This document shows, in pieces, positions 38,765 through 48,939 of a stretch of 64,000 nt of DNA (its first letter is position 1; the number at the start of each line of letters is the position of its first letter). A model generated the notes under the pieces. It did not search any database, was not told where the DNA came from, and saw only the letters and a program-made list of their open reading frames with translations. Source of the stretch: Rhodococcus tibetensis (GTDB lineage: Bacteria; Actinomycetota; Actinomycetes; Mycobacteriales; Mycobacteriaceae); contig NZ_JANFQF010000023.1 of NCBI RefSeq assembly GCF_024438035.1, forward strand, positions 1-64,000, given 5' to 3'. Both the position numbers and the translations under genes were made by a program.

Positions 38765-38860
38765 GGCCGAACATCCCCCCTATATGAAGTCTCCATAGTC
38801 CCCACCGCTTCACACCGCCGGGAGACGTCGCGGCGGAAGGATATCAGTCGTTGGCTACGG

Positions 38861-39832
38861 TCAGGTCAGGCCCGCGTACGAATGCAGGCCGGACACCACC
38901 ATGTTGATGATGAACAGATTGAACAGCATCGCCACAAACCCTGCGATATTGATCCACGCGGCTTTGGTGTCGCGCCACCCGGACGTCGCTCGGGCGTGGA
39001 GGTACGCCGCATAGATCACCCAGGCGATGAACGACATCGTCTCCTTGGGGTCCCAGCCCCAGAACCGTCCCCAGGCGGCTTCGGCCCAGATCGCCCCCAG
39101 AATGACACCGGCGCCGAACAGCGGGAATCCGATGATCGTGGTCTTGTACGCCAATCGGTCCAGCGTCTGTGCGTCGGGAAGGCGCTCCGCCACGCGCGCG
39201 AAGACGCCGGTTCCTTCCTCACCGCGCGGGTAGCGCATGCGCAGGAGGAACAGCAGGCTGGCGATGCCCGACACCAGGAATACGCCCGAACCGACGCTGA
39301 CGATGGTGACGTGGATGGGGAGCCAGTACGAGCGCAGCGCCGGCACCACCGGTGCCGCGTCCGCGTAGAGCACGGTCGCAGCCAGGAACATCAGGATGAG
39401 GATGGGAACCAGTAGGAAAACCCACATCGGCCGGTACGCCGGCTTCGACAGGAGCGCGAGCCCCACGACGAGAGCCGCCGCGCAGGCCATCGTGACGAAC
39501 TCGTACATGTTGCCGAGCGGAAACCGGTCGGTAGCGAATCCGCGGAGCACGATCGAGGCGAAGATCAGCAAGGTGCCCACGACGAGCACTGCCGACCCCA
39601 TGCCGCCGAAGCGCTCGGACATCGGCTTCTTCGGCTGCTCGACCACGCGTCCTGGGACCGCCGCGGAGCTTGCCGGCCGGGCACCGGCAGACACAAGCTC
39701 TTTCTCCTGCACCGCACGCGCCCGTGTCGACGCGTATTGCACGATGAGCAGCACCAGCGCGAGGGCAAGCACCGTGAAAGCTGATCGGAAGGCCCAGTCG
39801 CTGTACTGCGCCAGTGTCTCGTTGGTCGTCAT
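38861..39832 (-). CDS. ccsB: Cytochrome c biogenesis protein CcsB (ResC/CcsA-type)
   Basis: Membrane heme handler of the system II cytochrome c synthase. About eight helices and the heme-binding WWD-type motif (WGRFWGWDPKETMSFIAWV) with the flanking His residues (ATSGW region, HVTIVSVG). 323 aa. ATG overlaps the resB stop by four bases (ATGA). Last gene of the tlpA-ccdA-resB-ccsB operon. Confidence 0.95.
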   Translation of the reverse strand: MTTNETLAQYSDWAFRSAFTVLALALVLLIVQYASTRARAVQEKELVSAGARPASSAAVPGRVVEQPKKPMSERFGGMGSAVLVVGTLLIFASIVLRGFATDRFPLGNMYEFVTMACAAALVVGLALLSKPAYRPMWVFLLVPILILMFLAATVLYADAAPVVPALRSYWLPIHVTIVSVGSGVFLVSGIASLLFLLRMRYPRGEEGTGVFARVAERLPDAQTLDRLAYKTTIIGFPLFGAGVILGAIWAEAAWGRFWGWDPKETMSFIAWVIYAAYLHARATSGWRDTKAAWINIAGFVAMLFNLFIINMVVSGLHSYAGLT

Positions 39833-41493
39833 CGTCGCTTCTCCTGGGCGTCAGGCTTCGTGTCGTCCATGAGCAGACGGGTGCAGAGCCGGTCGAACTC
39901 GTCACCCCAGCCGGCCTGATCGGTCCGGGCGAGTCCGCCAAGCTCTACTACAGTACGTCGTGGGTCAGGGTCGGCCGAGTCCGCGGGGTAGATGCGGGCC
40001 CAGATGCGGCGGCGCTTGATCAGCAGCGACACCAGCAGTCCCGCCATCATCGTCAGCGCCGACACCAGCACCCACTGCTGCGCCGGGTCGTGCGACACCT
40101 GGACGTTGACGAAGTCCACGGCGCCGTCGAACCGCACCTGGGTACCGTCGGCCAGCGTCGCGCTCTCCCCGGGCATGAGGTTGACGCGGTCCTGCTTCAC
40201 CAGACGGCCCTGATTGATCAGTTCGGTATTGAGGGAGAACAGCGACTGCGGGTTGCCTGTGTCGAGACCGGTGTCCCCCTTGTAGATGTCGATGGCCACC
40301 GCAGGGTCCTTCATCGCCGGATGACTCGACGCCAACAGGTTGCCGTGGAACAGCGCGGTGGGGGCGAACAGACCCTCGATCGCGATCTGGTTCTTGCGGC
40401 GCTCGTCCGTGTCGGGGTACATGCCGCCGGGCGGATCGAACCGCATGGCGCCGCTGCTGAGGAACGTCGTCGCATCGTCCGGCCGCCACTGCAACGTTTC
40501 GGTGCGCGTCTCACCGCCCGGGAACGTGACGGTGAACGTCGGCGCGTACCCGTGTCCCTGCAGATAGACGCGGTCGCCCTCGACACGCAGAGGATGATTC
40601 ACCTGCAACTGTTCGTCGCGCCAGGTCCCGGTCTCGAGATCGTCACCCGCCTGATACGAGATGTTCGACGTGAACATTTCGGCCTGACCGTTGTCGAGGT
40701 AGTCGGCAGTGAAGTCCTTGACCTTGAGGCACAGCGGGGTCATCCCCGTGCCGTCCTGAGTGTTGCCTGCCTTGAACGAATCGAACACCGCCGGGGACGT
40801 GGTGCAGAAGCCGGGACCGTTGTCGGCGACCACGATCACGTTGCCCTCGTACCCGAACAACTTGCCGACGGCGATCGCCACCAGCAGACCGACGAGCGAG
40901 AGGTGGAAGACGAGGTTGCCGAGCTCGCGCAGATAACCCTTCTCGGCGGAGAGTGTGATCTCACCGTCGCGTACCGATCGGGCTCCGCCGGTGCGGGTCT
41001 CCACCCGCCACCCTTTCAGCGAGGTGCGGATGCGGGCGGCGAGTTCCTCGGGTGTCTCGTCTACCGTGCGCTCGACGTGGTGGGGCAGACGCGCGAGGTT
41101 GCGGGGCGCCGCCACCGGACGCGTACGCAGCGCCTTCGCGTGTTCGACGCAGCGCGGAAGGATGCAGCCGACCAGCGAGATGAAGAGCAGAACATAGACC
41201 GCGGTGAACCAGAAGCTCCCGAACACGTCGAAGAGTTCAAGTCTGTCCATCCACGGGCCGAGGGTCGGCCTATCGGCGATGTACTCGTCGACCTTGCCCG
41301 CGTTGAGGCTGCGCTGCGGCAGCAAGGCCCCGGGGATCGCCGCGAGCGCCAGCAGGAACAGCAGCACCAGCGCAGTCCGCATCGACGTGAGCCCACGCCA
41401 CGTGTTGCGGACGAGCGCCAACGCCCGGCCGGCGAGAGATTGGCGGGGTACCGGTGCTGCTTCCGGGGCCTCGGGGGTCTGGGTGTCGCTCAT
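39829..41493 (-). CDS. resB: Cytochrome c biogenesis protein ResB
   Basis: Partner of CcsB in heme delivery and attachment to apocytochrome c. 554 aa: helices near residues 35-55, 85-105 and 205-225 frame cytoplasmic and extracytoplasmic parts, with a C-terminal helix ([19 protein letters not shown]). Start [12 protein letters not shown] overlaps the ccdA stop (ATGA). An upstream in-frame extension crosses ccdA and is rejected. Confidence 0.94.
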   Translation of the reverse strand: MSDTQTPEAPEAAPVPRQSLAGRALALVRNTWRGLTSMRTALVLLFLLALAAIPGALLPQRSLNAGKVDEYIADRPTLGPWMDRLELFDVFGSFWFTAVYVLLFISLVGCILPRCVEHAKALRTRPVAAPRNLARLPHHVERTVDETPEELAARIRTSLKGWRVETRTGGARSVRDGEITLSAEKGYLRELGNLVFHLSLVGLLVAIAVGKLFGYEGNVIVVADNGPGFCTTSPAVFDSFKAGNTQDGTGMTPLCLKVKDFTADYLDNGQAEMFTSNISYQAGDDLETGTWRDEQLQVNHPLRVEGDRVYLQGHGYAPTFTVTFPGGETRTETLQWRPDDATTFLSSGAMRFDPPGGMYPDTDERRKNQIAIEGLFAPTALFHGNLLASSHPAMKDPAVAIDIYKGDTGLDTGNPQSLFSLNTELINQGRLVKQDRVNLMPGESATLADGTQVRFDGAVDFVNVQVSHDPAQQWVLVSALTMMAGLLVSLLIKRRRIWARIYPADSADPDPRRTVVELGGLARTDQAGWGDEFDRLCTRLLMDDTKPDAQEKRR

Positions 41494-42320
41494 ATGGGCA
41501 AAGTCACTTCCGAGATGAAGGCGTCGCGGACCCAGCCGACGAACTGGTCCCACGCACCGGTGACGAGGGCGACACCCACGGCCACCAGCATGATTCCGCC
41601 GAATATTTGAATGGTCCGCGCGTTGCGGCGCAGCCAGCCCACACCACGCAGCGCACGGGAGGAGCCGAGGGCCAGGACCACGAACGGCAGGCCCAGGCCG
41701 AGGCAGTAGGCCACGATCAGGGCGACGCCGCGGGCGGCGGTGGCGCCGTCGGTACCTGCGGCCAGGGAGATGACGCCGGCCAGTGTCGGGCCGAGGCACG
41801 GCGTCCAGCCCAGTGCGAACACCGCGCCGAGTAGAGGCGCCCCCGCCAGGCTGGAGATGCGCCGCGGCTCGAGCCGGGTGTCGCGCTGCAGCGCCGGGAT
41901 CAAGCCGATGAACACCAACCCCATTGCGATGGTCACGACACCCCCGACCCGCATCAGGATTTCCCGGTTGACGGAAAGGGCCGAGATGGCACCGAAGACC
42001 GACGCCGTGGCCAGCACGAACACAACGGTGAAGCCGGCAACGAACAGGGACGCAGCGCCTGCGACGCGAAGGCGTCCGTCTGTCACCGTCCTCGTGCGCG
42101 TCGCGGCTTCGTCGGCGGTGACGGCCGGAGCATCGGCACCCACGACACCCGCCAGGTACGACAGATAGCCGGGGACGAGTGGAACGACGCACGGCGAGGC
42201 GAACGACACCAGGCCGGCGAGGAGGCAAGCGCCGAGCGCGAGAAGCAACGGTCCCGACGACGCGGTGGACTGGAAGGCGTCGCCGACACCGCCGGCGAGG
42301 AGAGCTGTGCCGGTACTCAC
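41490..42320 (-). CDS. ccdA: Thiol:disulfide interchange membrane protein CcdA
   Basis: Transfers electrons from cytoplasmic thioredoxin to extracytoplasmic thiol carriers so that apocytochrome c cysteines stay reduced. Six helices; the redox Cys are in [15 protein letters not shown] and [12 protein letters not shown]. 276 aa. Overlaps both neighbours by four bases. Confidence 0.95.
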   Translation of the reverse strand: MSTGTALLAGGVGDAFQSTASSGPLLLALGACLLAGLVSFASPCVVPLVPGYLSYLAGVVGADAPAVTADEAATRTRTVTDGRLRVAGAASLFVAGFTVVFVLATASVFGAISALSVNREILMRVGGVVTIAMGLVFIGLIPALQRDTRLEPRRISSLAGAPLLGAVFALGWTPCLGPTLAGVISLAAGTDGATAARGVALIVAYCLGLGLPFVVLALGSSRALRGVGWLRRNARTIQIFGGIMLVAVGVALVTGAWDQFVGWVRDAFISEVTLPI

Positions 42321-42916
42321 GATTCTTGCGCCACCCGTTCTACCACCGGCTGCAGGTCGTCAGCCAGTAGTTCCTTCAGGAACACCGCGGCGACGCGGTG
42401 TTCCCGGTCGAGCACGATCGTGGTGGGGATGACGCTCGTCGGGTAGTTCGCTCCCAACGCGATCATCGTCCGCATGGCCGGGTCGTAGATCGACGGATAC
42501 GACACCTTGTTGTTGATCACGAAGTCCTGCGCCTTGTCTTGCTGATTGTCCCGGACATTGATCCCGAGGAATGCGACACCCTGATCCTTCGTCGCCTCGT
42601 AGACCTGCTCGAGGTCGTTCGCCTCGCCCCGGCACGGCCCGCACCACTGCCCCCAGACGTTGACGACCACCACCTGGCCCTCGAAGTCGTCGAGGGACGT
42701 GGTCTTGCCTTCCGTCATCAGGTCGGGTCCGGACACGGTGCCGATGGTGCCGCGATCGGCCGGTGGATCGTAGAAAATTTCCGTCTGACCACCCGGGGAC
42801 ACGAAGTCGAACGTGCCTCCCTGGGCCACGGCGTCGTCGCCGGACGCACACGCCGACAGCAACACCGCGGCCGTACAGATCACCGCGAGAAGCCCGGCGA
42901 CACGCCCCCGAATCAT
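42317..42916 (-). CDS. TlpA/ResA-type thioredoxin lipoprotein
   Basis: 199 residues: a signal peptide with canonical lipobox ([10 protein letters not shown], Cys about 23) and a thioredoxin domain with active site [15 protein letters not shown]. Delivers reducing equivalents from CcdA to apocytochrome c. ATG giving [10 protein letters not shown] is chosen; it overlaps the phosphatase stop (ATGA). Confidence 0.93.
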   Translation of the reverse strand: MIRGRVAGLLAVICTAAVLLSACASGDDAVAQGGTFDFVSPGGQTEIFYDPPADRGTIGTVSGPDLMTEGKTTSLDDFEGQVVVVNVWGQWCGPCRGEANDLEQVYEATKDQGVAFLGINVRDNQQDKAQDFVINNKVSYPSIYDPAMRTMIALGANYPTSVIPTTIVLDREHRVAAVFLKELLADDLQPVVERVAQES

Positions 42917-43572
42917 GCCCCGCTCACCCTCGGATCCGACGCGCCCGCAGGCTCCGAGTACACGATGTCGATGAGAGTGTCGCCCTCGTACACAAGCGAC
43001 GTCAGCGAGGCCAACGAGCACTGGCGGTGACGCGGGTCGTGCCACAGCCGCTCCCCCTGCAGGAATCGGCGCAGGGTCCAGACGGGCAGCTGATGGCTGA
43101 CGACCACGGCTTCGTGACCGACGGCGGCCACACGAGCGCTGTTGACCGCGGCGAGCATTCGGTGCGCGATCTGCAGGTACGGCTCACCCCATGACGGAGT
43201 GAACGGGTCCCGCAGCTTCCACCAGTGGCGTGGGCGTGCGAGCGCACCGTCGCCCACCGACACCTTGAGTCCCTCGAATTCGTTACCCGCCTCGATGAGG
43301 TTTTCGTCGGTCGCGATCTCGAGCCCGTGCTTCTCGGCGATCGGCGCCGCCGTTTCCTGCGCCCGCTGCAGCGGCGATGCGACCACGTGGGTGATGTCGT
43401 GGACCGCCAGGACCGACGCGACGGCGCGCGCCTGTGCCTCACCCGTCACCGACAGCCGGAAACCGGGAAGCCTGCCGTAGAGAATTCCTCGCGGGTTGTG
43501 CACTTCGCCGTGCCGAAGCACGTGCACGATCGTGCGGGTCTGGGTGTGGTCGGGGTGAGCGGCATCGGTCAC
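42913..43572 (-). CDS. Histidine phosphatase family protein
   Basis: A 219-residue phosphoglycerate-mutase-like phosphatase: VLRHGEVHNPRGILYGR holds the catalytic RHG, the second His is in AVVVSHQLPVW, and an acidic residue in DENLIEAGNEFEG. It starts at GTG (VTDAAHPDHTQTRT). It sits between hemL and the cytochrome c maturation genes, as in mycobacteria; the physiological substrate is unknown. Confidence 0.9.
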   Translation of the reverse strand: MTDAAHPDHTQTRTIVHVLRHGEVHNPRGILYGRLPGFRLSVTGEAQARAVASVLAVHDITHVVASPLQRAQETAAPIAEKHGLEIATDENLIEAGNEFEGLKVSVGDGALARPRHWWKLRDPFTPSWGEPYLQIAHRMLAAVNSARVAAVGHEAVVVSHQLPVWTLRRFLQGERLWHDPRHRQCSLASLTSLVYEGDTLIDIVYSEPAGASDPRVSGA

Positions 43573-43615
43573 AGTGCAGTTCCTCGGGTCGGGGCGGAGA
43601 GTCGGGTGGGTGGAG

Positions 43616-43660
43616 GGACGCGGCACGTCAGGGCTGAATGGACGCGGCGCGTCAGGGCTG
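43616..43660. repeat. Two copies of a 21-bp direct repeat, 24-bp period, spanning the hemL stop
   Basis: GGACGCGGCACGTCAGGGCTG and GGACGCGGCGCGTCAGGGCTG differ at one base. The second copy contains the hemL stop codon; the first repeats it downstream. Looks like a recent small tandem duplication. Confidence 0.85.
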
Positions 43661-44977
43661 GGAAGCCGCGGCGGCGGCCTTCGCTGCATGCGGCAGGGCG
43701 TCGGCGATGATGGAGAAGGCCTCGTCGTCCATAGCTGCCGAGACGAACCAGGCCTCGAACGCGCTAGGCGGTGGGTACACCCCGCGCGAGAGCAGTCCGT
43801 GGAAGAAGGCCGGGAAGCGCCAGGTCTGGGCCGCTTTCGCTTCGGCGTAGTTGGTGACCGGGTCCTCACTGAAGAAGACGCTGAGCATCGTTCCGGCGGT
43901 CTGCACCCGGTGGGGCACACCTGCCGCGGTCAGCGATTCCGACAGCAGGTTCTGCAGGGTGTTGCTGTTGCGTTCGAGGGCGTCGTAGACACTCGCGTCG
44001 GCTGCACGCAGGCTCGCGAGACCGGCGGCGACGGCGACGGGGTTCCCGGACAACGTGCCAGCCTGGTAGACGGGGCCGGCGGGCGCGAGGTGAGCCATGA
44101 CCTCGGCGCGGCCACCGAACGCGGCAGCGGGCAGACCGCCGCTCATCACCTTGCCGAACGTGTAGAGGTCGCCTGCGACACCCTCGAGTCCGTACCAGCC
44201 GGCGGAGCTGACGCGGAACCCCGTCATCACCTCGTCCATGATCAGCAGCGCGCCGTGCTCGCGGGTGAGCGTGCGCAGCCCCTCGTTGAATCCGGGCAGT
44301 GGTGCGATCGCACCCATGTTGCCCGCGGCGGCCTCGGTGATGACGCACGCGATCTCGCCTTCGTTGGCGGCGAACGCCTGCGCGACGGCCTCCAGATCGT
44401 TGTAGGGCACGACGATGGTGTCCTCCGCCTGCGCGCCGGTCACGCCAGGTGACGTCGGCAAACCGAACGTGGCCAGGCCGGAACCGGCATCGGCCAGTAG
44501 AGCGTCGACGTGGCCGTGGTAGCAGCCGGAGAACTTCACGATCTTGGTCCGGCCGGTGAATCCCCTGGCGAGTCGAACCGCGCTCATGGTGGCCTCGGTG
44601 CCGGAATTGACCAGACGCACCTTGTCCACCGGCGCGACGCGGGCGACGATCTCCTCGGCCAGTTCGATCTCACCCTCGGTGGGCGCACCGAAGGACAGGC
44701 CCGTGGCGGCCGCCTTCTGCACAGCCTCGACCACAGCGGGATGGGCGTGGCCGAGAATCATCGGACCCCAGGAACAGATGAGGTCGACGTAGTCGTTGCC
44801 GTCGACGTCGGTGAGCGTGTAGCCGGCGGCCTTCTCGATGAAACGCGGGGTTCCGCCCACCGAGCCGAAGGCCCGCACCGGTGAGTTGACGCCGCCGGGA
44901 ATGACCACATCGGCCCTCTCGAAGAGCTGAGCGGAGCGGGAAGCGTGCACGTCGGGGCCACCGGAGGAAACAGTCAC
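43652..44977 (-). CDS. hemL: Glutamate-1-semialdehyde 2,1-aminomutase
   Basis: PLP enzyme making 5-aminolevulinate, completing the C5 heme pathway with HemA. 441 aa; Schiff-base Lys in [18 protein letters not shown], the MDEVMTGFR Asp that holds the pyridine nitrogen, and [19 protein letters not shown] for phosphate binding. GTG start. Separated from the other hem genes by about 7.5 kb. Confidence 0.97.
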   Translation of the reverse strand: MTVSSGGPDVHASRSAQLFERADVVIPGGVNSPVRAFGSVGGTPRFIEKAAGYTLTDVDGNDYVDLICSWGPMILGHAHPAVVEAVQKAAATGLSFGAPTEGEIELAEEIVARVAPVDKVRLVNSGTEATMSAVRLARGFTGRTKIVKFSGCYHGHVDALLADAGSGLATFGLPTSPGVTGAQAEDTIVVPYNDLEAVAQAFAANEGEIACVITEAAAGNMGAIAPLPGFNEGLRTLTREHGALLIMDEVMTGFRVSSAGWYGLEGVAGDLYTFGKVMSGGLPAAAFGGRAEVMAHLAPAGPVYQAGTLSGNPVAVAAGLASLRAADASVYDALERNSNTLQNLLSESLTAAGVPHRVQTAGTMLSVFFSEDPVTNYAEAKAAQTWRFPAFFHGLLSRGVYPPPSAFEAWFVSAAMDDEAFSIIADALPHAAKAAAAASQP

Positions 44978-45052
44978 GGCCTCCAGTGTCCCAGTTCTGT
45001 CGAATTTGCCAACGACAGGGTGTAGTGGGTGGCCATTATCACTTCCGGGCGG

Positions 45053-45538
45053 TCATTCGGGGACGAGTGAGTCGAACATTGCCCGCATCTCCTCGGAAAG
45101 CTTCATCAGCTCGACATAGCCGCCGAGGGGGCCGCCGTCGAGGTAGGCGAATTCCATCCCGACTCCCTCGAACCTGCCCTGCTGGACGACGGGCAGGCCG
45201 CGGCGCGCGGCCTCGGCCAGCGCGGCCTCGAAGTCTTCGGGTATCCACGCGACGTGGTGGACTCCGGGACCGCTCCTCTCCAACTGCTCGACATAGAGGT
45301 TGCGGCCCGACACCGGCTCGATGAGTTCGAGCTGCTGTCCTCCGGCGTACCCGAGCGAGACGTGCACCACGTAGTCGGCGGGCTCACCGCGGTACGTGCA
45401 GTGATCGGGACCGAAGTGCACATTCGGCAGTCGCAACCATCTCGCGACTCCGAAGTGTTCGGTGAAGTGGCGCTCCGCCGCGTCGAGGTTGTCGACCACC
45501 CAGCAGACCTGAAATATCGGTCCGGTAACGAGACTCAT
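45053..45538 (-). CDS. VOC superfamily protein (epimerase/glyoxalase-like)
   Basis: 161 residues with two VOC modules: FQVCWVVDNLDAAERHFTEHFGVARW, and GVHHVAWIPEDFEAALAEAARRGLPVVQQG. Metal ligands His/Glu are plausible (ELIEPVSG, GYVELMK). Similar to methylmalonyl-CoA epimerase-like or ring-cleavage proteins; substrate unknown. ATG overlaps the SDR stop (ATGA). Confidence 0.82.
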   Translation of the reverse strand: MSLVTGPIFQVCWVVDNLDAAERHFTEHFGVARWLRLPNVHFGPDHCTYRGEPADYVVHVSLGYAGGQQLELIEPVSGRNLYVEQLERSGPGVHHVAWIPEDFEAALAEAARRGLPVVQQGRFEGVGMEFAYLDGGPLGGYVELMKLSEEMRAMFDSLVPE

Positions 45539-46299
45539 GCCATTTTCCCGTTGTCGACCGAGTACACGGCGCCGTGTACGGCCGAGGCATCGCCTGAGGC
45601 GAGGAACACCACCATCTTGGCGACGTCGTCGGGTTCCATCAGGCCCCGCGGGGATGCGGTCTTCATGACCAGCTCGACATCGACCCCGTCCGGCAACGCG
45701 AAATTCGTGACCTGCGGCGTCATCATTCCGCCCGGGCAGACGGCGTTGACCCGCAGCGCTGTGCCGGTGAATTCCAGCGCCATTGCCCGAGTCAGGCCCA
45801 CCAGGCCGTGTTTGGCGGCGCAGTACCCCGCCGAATAGGCCTGACCCTCGAGGCCGGCGATCGACGCGACGTTCACGATGTTGCCGCCCCGTTCGAGGAG
45901 ATGCGGAAGGGCGGCCCGCGACAGGAAGAACGGACCGTTCAGGTTGACGGCGAGGTCTCGCGCCCATTCATCGTCGGTGACCTCGGCTGTGTGCCGCAGG
46001 ACGTGCGCACCCGCGACGTTCACCAGGACGTCGAGTCCGCCCAGCGCGGACACACACGAGCGCACCGCGGCGCTGCATCCTTCCGGCGAGGCGATGTCCG
46101 TCGAGGAGCAGTGCCCGGCCGCATCCGGCCCGGCGATCTCGATCATGGCGCGACGTAGGGCATCGCCGTCACGGGCGACCCCGAACACAGTGGCCCCGCG
46201 GTCCGTCAGCAGCCCCGCCACGGCGCGGCCCAGACCCGAGGAAGCACCGGTGACGAGAGCGACCTTGCCGGCGAACGAGCCCTGTCCTGTGTCATCCAT
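45535..46299 (-). CDS. Short-chain dehydrogenase/reductase
   Basis: NAD(P)-dependent classical SDR, 254 residues: TGASSGLGRAVAG cofactor motif, NVAGAHVL (N-A-G), and the catalytic S-Y-x3-K triad in IVNVASIAG/YSAGYCAAKHG. The ATG giving MDDTGQGSFAGK is used. Follows hppD by 33 bases in the same direction; likely in one operon with it. Confidence 0.9.
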   Translation of the reverse strand: MDDTGQGSFAGKVALVTGASSGLGRAVAGLLTDRGATVFGVARDGDALRRAMIEIAGPDAAGHCSSTDIASPEGCSAAVRSCVSALGGLDVLVNVAGAHVLRHTAEVTDDEWARDLAVNLNGPFFLSRAALPHLLERGGNIVNVASIAGLEGQAYSAGYCAAKHGLVGLTRAMALEFTGTALRVNAVCPGGMMTPQVTNFALPDGVDVELVMKTASPRGLMEPDDVAKMVVFLASGDASAVHGAVYSVDNGKMA

Positions 46300-46332
46300 C
46301 ACTCGATGATGCACTGCGTGCCGCTCGCGGAC

Positions 46333-47556
<1,224 letters not shown>

Positions 47557-47597
47557 TCAGATCACTTCGATGCGCAACGATGCAGGTTGACGGTAGT

Positions 47598-47646
47598 CAA
47601 TGTGTACACAATGCTGGAGAATAGTCGCGATTCACCGTACACATTG
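47598..47646. promoter_or_regulatory. Candidate Lrp-type operators
   Basis: CAATGTGTAC at 47598-47607 and its inverted copy GTACACATTG at 47637-47646, about four helical turns apart centre-to-centre (39 bases), with a further 10-bp palindrome TGTGTACACA at 47601-47610. They occupy the divergent promoter between hppD and the lrp gene. Confidence 0.65.
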
Positions 47647-47660
47647 CTCGAGGAAATCCA

Positions 47661-48143
47661 ATGCCTCTCGACCATCTCGACGCCGCACTCCTCGAGCTTC
47701 TCCATGACGAACCGAAGGTCGGGGTCCTCGAGGCCTCCCGCCGGCTCGGGGTGGCGCGGGGAACAGTGCAGGCGCGGCTCGACCGCCTCGAGCGCTCCGG
47801 GGTGATTACCGGCTCGGCGCCGACCCTCGACCCCGAGGCGCTGGGGTTTCCTGTCGTCGCATTCGCCACACTCGAGATTGCTCAGGGCAATGGACACGCC
47901 GCGGTGGTCGAGCATCTGACCGCCATTCCCGAAGTGCTGGAGGCGCACACGATCACGGGCGCCGGCGACGTCCTGGTGCGCGTGGTGGCGCGCACGCACG
48001 CCGACCTGCAGCGTGTCATCAACTCGATCGTCGACGGCCGCAACGTCCTGCGCTCGTCCACCGTCATCGCCACGCAGACGCAGATCGCACTACGCCATCA
48101 GCAGCTCGTCCGGGCAGCGACCCGCGGTTCCGCCGTCCGGTAG
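47661..48143 (+). CDS. Lrp/AsnC family transcriptional regulator
   Basis: 160 residues: N-terminal winged helix (LDAALLELLHDEPKVGVLEASRRLGVARGTVQARLDRL) and a RAM ligand-binding domain (HTITGAGDVLVRVVARTHADLQRVINSI). Divergent from hppD, so probably a tyrosine/phenylalanine-responsive regulator of it. The last 46 bases overlap the convergent amidohydrolase. Confidence 0.92.
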   Translation: MPLDHLDAALLELLHDEPKVGVLEASRRLGVARGTVQARLDRLERSGVITGSAPTLDPEALGFPVVAFATLEIAQGNGHAAVVEHLTAIPEVLEAHTITGAGDVLVRVVARTHADLQRVINSIVDGRNVLRSSTVIATQTQIALRHQQLVRAATRGSAVR

Positions 48144-48904
48144 AACTCGACCGCATTTCCGTAGAGCACCGCCTCGACGTGCCCACTCCCCACGGCGTCG
48201 GCGACGATCTCGAGGTCGGAGTCGGCGAACGGTCGCGGCGCCCGGGTGGACGGGAGATCGGTACCGAACATCACGGCGCGCGGATCCACAGCCACCAGAG
48301 CCTTCAACGCGGCCGCGACGTCGAGGTTTCCGCGCCCGAAACCCGTCGCTTTGACCCGGACACCCTTCTCGACGAGAGGCAGGAGGTGCGTCAGCCCCTC
48401 GGCGGACAGTCCGAGGTGATCGATGCTCACCGCCGGGAGGGTGGCCACGAGAGCACCCAGTTCCGCGAGATCACGCGAGTCGATGTACAGCTCGGCGTGC
48501 CATCCCGCGAGCTCGTGGACACGCCGCGCGAGAGTGTCGAGGTGCGACAACGACTCGGACCCGCCCCGGCGGACGTTGAACCGCAGCGCCCGGACCCCGA
48601 AGGCGTCCAAACGCAGAATCTCCTCGTCCGCCACCGAGGCCGACAGCTGCGTCACGCCGACGAAGCCGTCACCGAGCGACCCCAGCGCGTCGAGCAGGTA
48701 CATCTGGTCGAATGCCTGGAACGATCCGGACACCACGGCGCCGCCGACGACACCGAGTCCTGCCACCCGTTTCGTGTAGTCGCGCGCGGTGAACTCAGGC
48801 GGCAGGTAGCCGTTGTTCGGGACGAGCGGAAAGCGGGGATCGACGATGTGCAGATGCGCGTCGAAAACTCGCTGTCCGCCGGTGCCGTCGTTGCCGGTAC
48901 TCAC
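48098..48904 (-). CDS. Amidohydrolase family protein (TIM barrel)
   Basis: 268 residues, metal-dependent hydrolase of the amidohydrolase-2 family: the N-terminal FDAHLHIVDP (HxH), a mid His (SIDHLGLS), and Asp in MFGTDLPSTR. Related to lactonases such as 2-pyrone-4,6-dicarboxylate hydrolase; substrate unknown. Starts at GTG 35 bases from the divergent acyl-CoA dehydrogenase. Confidence 0.85.
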   Translation of the reverse strand: MSTGNDGTGGQRVFDAHLHIVDPRFPLVPNNGYLPPEFTARDYTKRVAGLGVVGGAVVSGSFQAFDQMYLLDALGSLGDGFVGVTQLSASVADEEILRLDAFGVRALRFNVRRGGSESLSHLDTLARRVHELAGWHAELYIDSRDLAELGALVATLPAVSIDHLGLSAEGLTHLLPLVEKGVRVKATGFGRGNLDVAAALKALVAVDPRAVMFGTDLPSTRAPRPFADSDLEIVADAVGSGHVEAVLYGNAVEFYRTAEPRVAARTSC

Positions 48905-48939
48905 GCCCGCAACTGTAGGGCTCCCGCTAGGGTCGACTC

